Shown here one piece after another: positions 7,222 to 11,041 of a DNA stretch of 11,041 nucleotides. Every line of letters begins with the position of its first letter. The stretch's first letter is position 1. The notes under the pieces are model-generated. The model did no database searches, had not been told where the DNA came from, and worked only from the letters and a program-made list of their open reading frames with translations. The stretch is from Clostridia bacterium. Its GTDB lineage: Bacteria; Bacillota_A; Clostridia; Oscillospirales; Acutalibacteraceae. The stretch is taken from positions 1 to 11,041 of the forward strand of contig JAFYUD010000106.1 of the NCBI GenBank assembly GCA_017549665.1, given 5' to 3'. Position numbers and translations under genes: made by a program.

Positions 7222-7935
7222 TTACACTGACCATTGCTTCATTATTGTCTGTTTGACATTCTGAAGCAAGCGACGGCTTATAGGCAACACCTGACCGTTT
7301 GTCAGCTTTAAGCTGTAGCCGGAAATTTGCGATATGTAATCAATATTAACAAAACAGCTTCTGTCAATAAATAAAAATCTGCTGTTATTCAGAATTTCAA
7401 AAAATTCGTTTATTCCTCGGTTGTCGGTCAATTCCCCGTGTGAATTTGTTGTGATTACCAGCTGCCTTGAAATACGGTTGACGGAGATTATATCACTGTA
7501 AAGAATTCGCCAGTAATCATTGTAACGACGAAGCATTATTGTGCTTTCGCCCATTTCAGAAATTTCAGCAACAGCACAATCCATTGCCTCTTCAATATCT
7601 CGTGATAAATTCATTTTTATTATATATCTGAGTGCTTTTGACTTGTACCCTCTTGCCGCCATGTCTTCGTGGGAGGTAAGGAAGAGTATAACTGCTGTTG
7701 AAGAGTGTTTTCTTATTTCGTCTGCAAGCTCAAAACCGTCTTTTCCGGGCATTGAAACATCGAGAATAAATATGTCGGCAATCTTATTATCTTCCAGCTC
7801 ATAGATAAGGGCTTCGGGCTTTGAATATGTGCTGATTGCAAACTGAATATGTTTTTTTAATGCATATTTTTCAAGCTCGTCACTTATCAGCTTTATATCA
7901 TGTTCACTGTCATCGCAAACGGAAATATGCAGCAT
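7222..7935 (-). CDS. LytTR-family response regulator (AgrA-like)
   Basis: 237 residues from the ATG at 7933-7935, nine bases after AGGAGG. An ATG two codons earlier is only three bases from that site, so the later start is preferred. The receiver domain spans 1-~120: acidic pocket Asp8/Asp9, phosphoacceptor Asp59 in FILDVSMPGKDG, the Thr/Ser of FLTSHED and the following ALRYIIK segment. The LytTR DNA-binding domain spans ~133-235, recognisable by IMLRRYNDYWRILYSDII, a central beta region, and FLFIDRSCFVNIDYI with SGYSLKLTNGQVLPISRRL. Family role: phosphorylation-dependent transcription activation through direct repeats upstream of the -35. The kinase gene follows 12 bp downstream in one operon. 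Targets are not proven, but the two flanking dockerin promoters are the obvious candidates. Confidence 0.94.
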   Translation of the reverse strand: MLHISVCDDSEHDIKLISDELEKYALKKHIQFAISTYSKPEALIYELEDNKIADIFILDVSMPGKDGFELADEIRKHSSTAVILFLTSHEDMAARGYKSKALRYIIKMNLSRDIEEAMDCAVAEISEMGESTIMLRRYNDYWRILYSDIISVNRISRQLVITTNSHGELTDNRGINEFFEILNNSRFLFIDRSCFVNIDYISQISGYSLKLTNGQVLPISRRLLQNVKQTIMKQWSV

Positions 7936-7968
7936 TTTCATCACCCTCCTGAAGCTGTTAATGATTAT

Positions 7969-7997
7969 AGTATACCTGCATATCAGAAATTTGTCAA
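7969..7997 (-). promoter_or_regulatory. Promoter of the two-component system operon
   Basis: On the minus strand TTGACA (plus 7992-7997) is followed by 17 bases and TATACT (plus 7969-7974), close to a perfect sigma-A promoter. The -35 hexamer touches the T-tract of the terminator of the larger dockerin gene, so the regulator operon is insulated from that gene and constitutively startable. Confidence 0.88.
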
Positions 7998-7999
7998 AC

Positions 8000-8025
8000 A
8001 AAAAAAGGGGCGTTTCCGCCCCCTT
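8000..8025 (-). terminator. Intrinsic terminator of the larger dockerin gene
   Basis: GGGGCG (8007-8012) pairs with CGCCCC (8017-8022) around TTTC and is extended by AA/TT with one bulge. Seven T residues follow on the minus strand. It lies 14 bp after the stop codon of the dockerin/X2 gene and directly before the regulator promoter. Confidence 0.9.
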
Positions 8026-8038
8026 GGTCGTGCGTTAC

Positions 8039-9277
8039 TCAATCAACAACAATTGTCGTTGTGAATGTGTCGATGATTTCGGTTTTATCTGCATCGGAAA
8101 GAGTGAATGTTACGGTGTATGTGTCATCTTTTTCCGCAGTGAAAATGAAGTATTGTTCTGCGGGTGCACCTTCTTTGCCCTCTTCACTTTCAAATATTTC
8201 TTCCGTGACTGTAAGACCTTCTTTGTCAATTTCACAGTGCCAGAAATATCTTCCGCTTCCTGCTGTTTTTAATGCACCGAAAACAACTCCGCCTCTTGTG
8301 TATGCATTATGAACTCTGTCTTCGGCAGTATCAAGACCTGCTGCAATACGGAGTATTTTTCTTGCATCGGCACTTGTGATGCCGTCTTTGTTGTTCATTT
8401 CAGCAGCACCTCTCTGACGAATTGCAAGGTCTTCAAGCTGTGCAGAATAACGAAGGCAAAGCCGTGCATCAGCGGCTGTAATTCTGCCGTCACTGTCAAT
8501 ATCACCCCTGCGATGTGCACCCAATACCTGAAGTGCACGCCGTCTGTCGGGATTCAGCTTCTCAATATGCTCAGACCATGAACTGTAAACAATATTTACT
8601 CTGAGTATAATGCCGCTGACACTCATGAATTCTATCGCAAAATCGTGTTGTCCTTCCGGCAGGGCTTCTGTGAATTTTTCAGTAAACTGAATAATTCCGT
8701 CGTTTCCCATAAAGCTTGATATCCAGCAGTTATCGGGAATTCTTTCACCGTTATGGCTGATGTATTCAATCAGCTCAGAGCCGATAGGGTGCTCAACGCC
8801 TGTAAGCGTAAAGCTGATAAATTGAACTCCGGAATGATTACCGATGTCAAAAACAACATCATCAACAACTGCTTTTTCTGTTATAACACAGAGCAGAAGC
8901 GGCATATCAATATTTTTGAATTCAGCATCGAAATAATACTTGCCGTCTTCAAGATTTTTAATGTATTCTTCCCTGAGTGTAATGAGAACAAAACCGTCTT
9001 TGTTCTCAACAGTGTAGAATTCACTGCCTATTTCAGTGTCATGATAAGTAAGCTTTTCAAAGCTGTCAAAGGCAAGTTCATTGTTGATTTTGTCTATGTG
9101 GCTTTCGAAGTATTGGCTTTCGTCGGCATATTTTACGAATACCGAGACGTTGCCCTCGCCCTGCCATACATCAAAGGGAATATGGTAGTCGAAAATTGTT
9201 ATTTTGGCATTGGCAGGCAGAACGGTAAATCCTGCAATTACCGCTAAGCAAAGAATAACAGAAATAATTTTCTTCAT
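8039..9277 (-). CDS. Secreted protein: two X2-like modules, dockerin, chagasin-like domain
   Basis: 412 residues from the ATG at 9275-9277, chosen for the AAAAAAGGAG about eight bases upstream. A longer in-frame start at 9340 would lie upstream of the promoter -10. A signal peptide covers 1-24 (ANA). Residues ~43-132 and ~146-231 look like two repeats of an Ig-like X2 module: each has a short strand segment, then a ~25-residue stretch ending in ITLREEYIKNLEDGKYYFDAEF (first) or IQFTEKFTEALPEGQHDFAIEF (second), the 'I..eyl..L..G...f...F' pattern of X2. A dockerin spans 258-315. Loop 1 is intact (Asp259, Asp261, Asp263, Thr267, Asp270). Loop 2 reads EMNNKDGITSAD (293-304) and is altered. Residues ~322-412 repeat the C-terminal beta-domain of the smaller paralog (TAGSGRYFWHC, GAPAEQYFIFTAEKDDTYTVTF). 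No enzyme domain is visible, so it is likely an accessory, binding or inhibitor component of a scaffoldin complex. The X2 and chagasin assignments are pattern-based inference. Confidence 0.82.
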   Translation of the reverse strand: MKKIISVILCLAVIAGFTVLPANAKITIFDYHIPFDVWQGEGNVSVFVKYADESQYFESHIDKINNELAFDSFEKLTYHDTEIGSEFYTVENKDGFVLITLREEYIKNLEDGKYYFDAEFKNIDMPLLLCVITEKAVVDDVVFDIGNHSGVQFISFTLTGVEHPIGSELIEYISHNGERIPDNCWISSFMGNDGIIQFTEKFTEALPEGQHDFAIEFMSVSGIILRVNIVYSSWSEHIEKLNPDRRRALQVLGAHRRGDIDSDGRITAADARLCLRYSAQLEDLAIRQRGAAEMNNKDGITSADARKILRIAAGLDTAEDRVHNAYTRGGVVFGALKTAGSGRYFWHCEIDKEGLTVTEEIFESEEGKEGAPAEQYFIFTAEKDDTYTVTFTLSDADKTEIIDTFTTTIVVD

Positions 9278-9317
9278 AAAATCAATCTCCTTTTTTGTAT
9301 ATATTTTACCTTCTACT

Positions 9318-9346
9318 ATTATAACACCGCAGAAAGGCAAAATGGT
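9318..9346 (-). promoter_or_regulatory. Promoter of the larger dockerin gene
   Basis: On the minus strand the extended -10 TG-T-TATAAT (plus 9318-9323) stands 17 bases after ACCATT (plus 9341-9346) at the -35 position. The CCATT at -35, a GC three bases further on and GTGTTAT at the -10 occur at the same spacing upstream of the smaller dockerin gene. The -10 is strong and the -35 is not TTGACA-like. Confidence 0.6.
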
Positions 9347-9357
9347 TACAGCAGAAT

Positions 9358-9396
9358 AAAAAAATTCTCCTTACGGCATAAAAACTGTAAGGAGAA
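9358..9396 (-). terminator. Intrinsic terminator of the cyclophilin gene
   Basis: A perfect 10-bp stem TTCTCCTTAC/GTAAGGAGAA (9365-9374 with 9387-9396) with a 12-base loop is followed on the minus strand by seven T residues. It begins eight bases after the cyclophilin stop and separates it from the dockerin gene. Confidence 0.9.
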
Positions 9397-9403
9397 AATA
9401 ATA

Positions 9404-9874
9404 TTATACCAATGTAACCTTCTTCATTCTCTGATCTTCGAGAGGCTTGTCCATTGCGTTTGTAGCTGTGACTGCGATTTCGTCAACAACCTCCATACCG
9501 CTTACGACCTTACCGAAAGCAGCATAGTTACCGTCAAGGAATGTTGCGTCTTCGTGACAGATGAAGAACTGTGATGATGCTGAGTTGGGATTCTGTGAAC
9601 GTGCCATTGAGATAACGCCTCTTGTGTGTGAAAGCTTGTTCATAACACCGTTTGCAAGGAATTCACCCTTGATTGTTTCGTCTGAACCGCTGTAGCCTGT
9701 GCCTGTGGGGTCACCGCCCTGAATCATGAAGCCTGCGATAACTCTGTGGAAAATAAGTCCGTCATAGAATCCTTCTGAAACGAGCTTCTCAAAATTCTTT
9801 ACTGTGATGGGGGCAGTTTCGGGATTAAGCTCAATATCGATAATGCCGCCGTTTTCCATTTCAATTCTTACCAT
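9404..9874 (-). CDS. ppiB: Cyclophilin-type peptidyl-prolyl cis-trans isomerase
   Basis: A 156-residue single-domain cyclophilin that speeds proline isomerisation during protein folding. No signal peptide is present, so it is cytoplasmic. The active-site signature is FHRVIAGFMIQGGDPTGTG (42-60), with catalytic Arg44, Phe49 and Gln52. SASSQFFI (98-105) and FLDGNYAAFGKV (112-123) complete the hydrophobic pocket. Phe112 replaces the Trp of human cyclophilin A, as in several bacterial forms, which usually lowers cyclosporin affinity. The ATG (9872-9874) has AGGAG eight bases upstream. It is a monocistronic gene with its own terminator, divergent from the EF-G-like gene. Confidence 0.96.
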   Translation of the reverse strand: MVRIEMENGGIIDIELNPETAPITVKNFEKLVSEGFYDGLIFHRVIAGFMIQGGDPTGTGYSGSDETIKGEFLANGVMNKLSHTRGVISMARSQNPNSASSQFFICHEDATFLDGNYAAFGKVVSGMEVVDEIAVTATNAMDKPLEDQRMKKVTLV

Positions 9875-9906
9875 GGTTTTTCTCCTGTGTATAATGTTTT
9901 TTTACT

Positions 9907-9912
9907 ATTATA
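9907..9912 (-). promoter_or_regulatory. -10 element of the cyclophilin gene
   Basis: The minus strand carries TG-T-TATAAT, an extended -10, 33 bp upstream of the ATG. The best -35 at 17 bp is only TTTCAA, so the promoter probably relies on the extended -10. The 14-mer GTGTTATAATAGTA is shared exactly with the larger dockerin promoter. Confidence 0.6.
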
Positions 9913-10010
9913 ACACATCGATAGTGATTTTGAAAAGACATTTGTCGAAAAAATAATACAATTTTTTATGAATGAACTTAAAAATTTTAGTGAAAAAGAT
10001 AAAAAAGTGA

Positions 10011-10039
10011 TTGAAATTTGAAAATTGGTATGTTATAAT
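10011..10039 (+). promoter_or_regulatory. Promoter of the EF-G-like gene
   Basis: TTGAAA (10011-10016), a 17-bp spacer and TATAAT (10034-10039), with TG in the extended position, form a near-consensus sigma-A promoter 76 bp before the GTG start. It leaves a leader of about 70 bases containing two palindromes. Confidence 0.85.
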
Positions 10040-10073
10040 GACCATGTTGTTATTAAAAAATACAACTGTTCAC

Positions 10074-10100
10074 TGTACAATTTGTACAATGGCAGTGCCA
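10074..10100 (+). repeat. Two short palindromes in the EF-G-like leader
   Basis: TGTACAA-T-TTGTACA (10074-10088) is a perfect 15-bp palindrome. It is followed after one base by TGGCA-G-TGCCA (10090-10100), a perfect 11-bp palindrome that ends right before the TAGGAGG ribosome binding site (10101-10107). They may be operators downstream of the promoter or small RNA hairpins that affect translation. No regulator can be named from the sequence. Confidence 0.5.
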
Positions 10101-10115
10101 TAGGAGGCAACCACA

Positions 10116-11041
10116 GTGAAAACTTACAGTGCAGACAAAATCAAAAATATTGTTATAGCAGGCCGTGGCGGCAGAGGTAAGACAACTCTTGCTGAAGCAA
10201 TGCTTTACCTTGCAGGTGCAACAGACAGACTCGGTCGTGTTCTTGACGGAAACACCGTTATGGACTTTGATGCGGAAGAGAAGAGAAGAAAGTCTTCTGT
10301 TCAGACTGCAGTAGCTCCTCTTGAGTGGCTCGATGCAAAGATCAACCTTGTTGACACTCCCGGTTCATTCGATTTCGAGGGCGGCGTTGCTGAAGGTATG
10401 CGTGCAGCAGGTACAGCTCTTATCGTTCTTCAGTCAGGCGGCGGCGTTGACGTCGGTGCTCAGAAGGCATATAAGACTGCTATCAAGCACGGCAAATCAA
10501 TTATGTTTGCAGTTACAAAGTGTGACGACGAAAACGGTCACTTCTTCCAGACATTTGATTCTCTTAAGGAGGTTTACGGAACACCCTGCTGTTCCGTTGT
10601 TATTCCTCATATAGTTGACGGTAAAGTTGATTGTTATATGGACTTTGCTGTAGGTAAGGCTTACAAGTATGTTGACGGCAAGAAGACAGAAGTTGCTGTT
10701 CCCGAAGGTGAAAAGGTCGACAGAATGAGAACAGAGCTTCTTGAAGCTGTTGCTACTACTGACGATGATCTTATGGATAAGTTCTTCAACGGTGAAGAAT
10801 TCACTCAGGACGAAATTTACAACGGTCTTCGTGCAGGTATCACAGACGGTACCGTTTACCCCATTTTTGCTTGCTCAGGTTATACAACAGAAGCTGTTGA
10901 TATTATCCTTGATTCTATTGCAAACTTTGCTCCCTCCGCTGCATCAAAGACAGGCGAAGGCGACTTCAAGTGCGATCCTGAAGGTCATCTTGCAGCTATC
11001 TGCTTCAAGTCAGTTGCTGACCCCTTCGTAGGTAAGATGTC
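10116..11041 (+). CDS. EF-G-like translational GTPase (partial, runs off right edge)
   Basis: Reading from the GTG at 10116-10118 (TAGGAGG eight bases upstream) gives 308 residues with no stop. A full EF-G has about 690, so roughly the first 45% is present: the GTPase domain and its G' insert, and the start of domain II. The P-loop is GRGGRGKT (16-23), the G3 motif DTPGSFDF (80-87) and the G4 motif TKCD (134-137). The stretch LAEAMLYLAGATDRLGRVLD is typical of the EF-G paralog group often annotated 'elongation factor G-like' or FusA2, not of canonical EF-G (AHIDAGKTT, DTPGHVDF, NKMD). Known canonical role: GTP-driven ribosomal translocation. The paralogs' roles are poorly defined. The catalytic His of DTPGH is Ser here and the NKxD Asn is Thr. 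It is divergent from ppiB. Confidence 0.88.
   Translation, partial: MKTYSADKIKNIVIAGRGGRGKTTLAEAMLYLAGATDRLGRVLDGNTVMDFDAEEKRRKSSVQTAVAPLEWLDAKINLVDTPGSFDFEGGVAEGMRAAGTALIVLQSGGGVDVGAQKAYKTAIKHGKSIMFAVTKCDDENGHFFQTFDSLKEVYGTPCCSVVIPHIVDGKVDCYMDFAVGKAYKYVDGKKTEVAVPEGEKVDRMRTELLEAVATTDDDLMDKFFNGEEFTQDEIYNGLRAGITDGTVYPIFACSGYTTEAVDIILDSIANFAPSAASKTGEGDFKCDPEGHLAAICFKSVADPFVGKM

Noticed and set aside
8753..9247. Plus-strand open frame of 164 codons opposite the larger dockerin gene
   Set aside because: It has no Shine-Dalgarno site or recognisable domain and is fully antisense to a gene with signal peptide, dockerin and terminator.
9365..9396. The cyclophilin terminator as a bidirectional terminator
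   Set aside because: The stem is symmetric but no T-run follows it on the plus strand, and no plus-strand gene ends there.
10321..11031. Plus-strand frames of 97 and 96 codons at the right end
   Set aside because: They are in another frame of the EF-G-like gene, whose continuous frame from the GTG at 10116 carries the G motifs.

Overview
The window comes from a low-to-moderate-GC Gram-positive, most likely a Ruminococcus-like member of the Oscillospiraceae (Eubacteriales). The evidence is strong AGGAGG-type ribosome binding sites, sigma-A promoters close to TTGACA-17-TATAAT, the tepA-ftsK/spoIIIE gene order known from spore-forming Firmicutes, and two secreted proteins with type-I dockerin repeats, the hallmark of cellulosome or amylosome assembly. 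The species cannot be fixed from this sequence alone. No rRNA, tRNA, CRISPR array, insertion sequence or phage gene was seen.

Region A (1-5036, all minus strand) is a housekeeping block. Reading in the direction of transcription it holds prfB (release factor 2, without the usual programmed frameshift), a zinc/manganese-type ABC importer (binding lipoprotein, ATPase, permease, with overlapping or almost touching genes), a TepA-type ClpP-fold protease, and the N-terminal part of an FtsK/SpoIIIE DNA translocase that runs off the left edge. A perfect consensus promoter lies upstream of prfB. No separate promoter is obvious for the transporter, so it is probably co-transcribed with prfB.

Region B (about 5060-9346, minus strand) is the accessory and most interesting part. 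A LytTR response regulator and an AgrC-like GHKL histidine kinase form a tight two-gene operon with its own strong promoter. It is flanked on both sides by paralogous secreted proteins that share a dockerin followed by the same C-terminal beta-domain, which resembles chagasin-type (I42) cysteine-protease inhibitors. The larger paralog also carries two tandem X2-like Ig modules in front. The two outer genes share a promoter layout (CCATT at the -35 position, 17-bp spacer, TGTTAT-type extended -10) and near-identical terminators, so they look like a duplicated cassette. The inference is that the two-component system controls the flanking genes and that their products dock onto the cellulosome or a related surface scaffold, perhaps to control proteolysis there.

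Region C (9358-11041) holds a minus-strand cyclophilin (peptidyl-prolyl isomerase) with its terminator. It is divergent from a plus-strand EF-G-like GTPase that starts at a GTG codon and runs off the right edge. The GTPase gene has a TTGAAA-17-TATAAT promoter and two small perfect palindromes in its leader.
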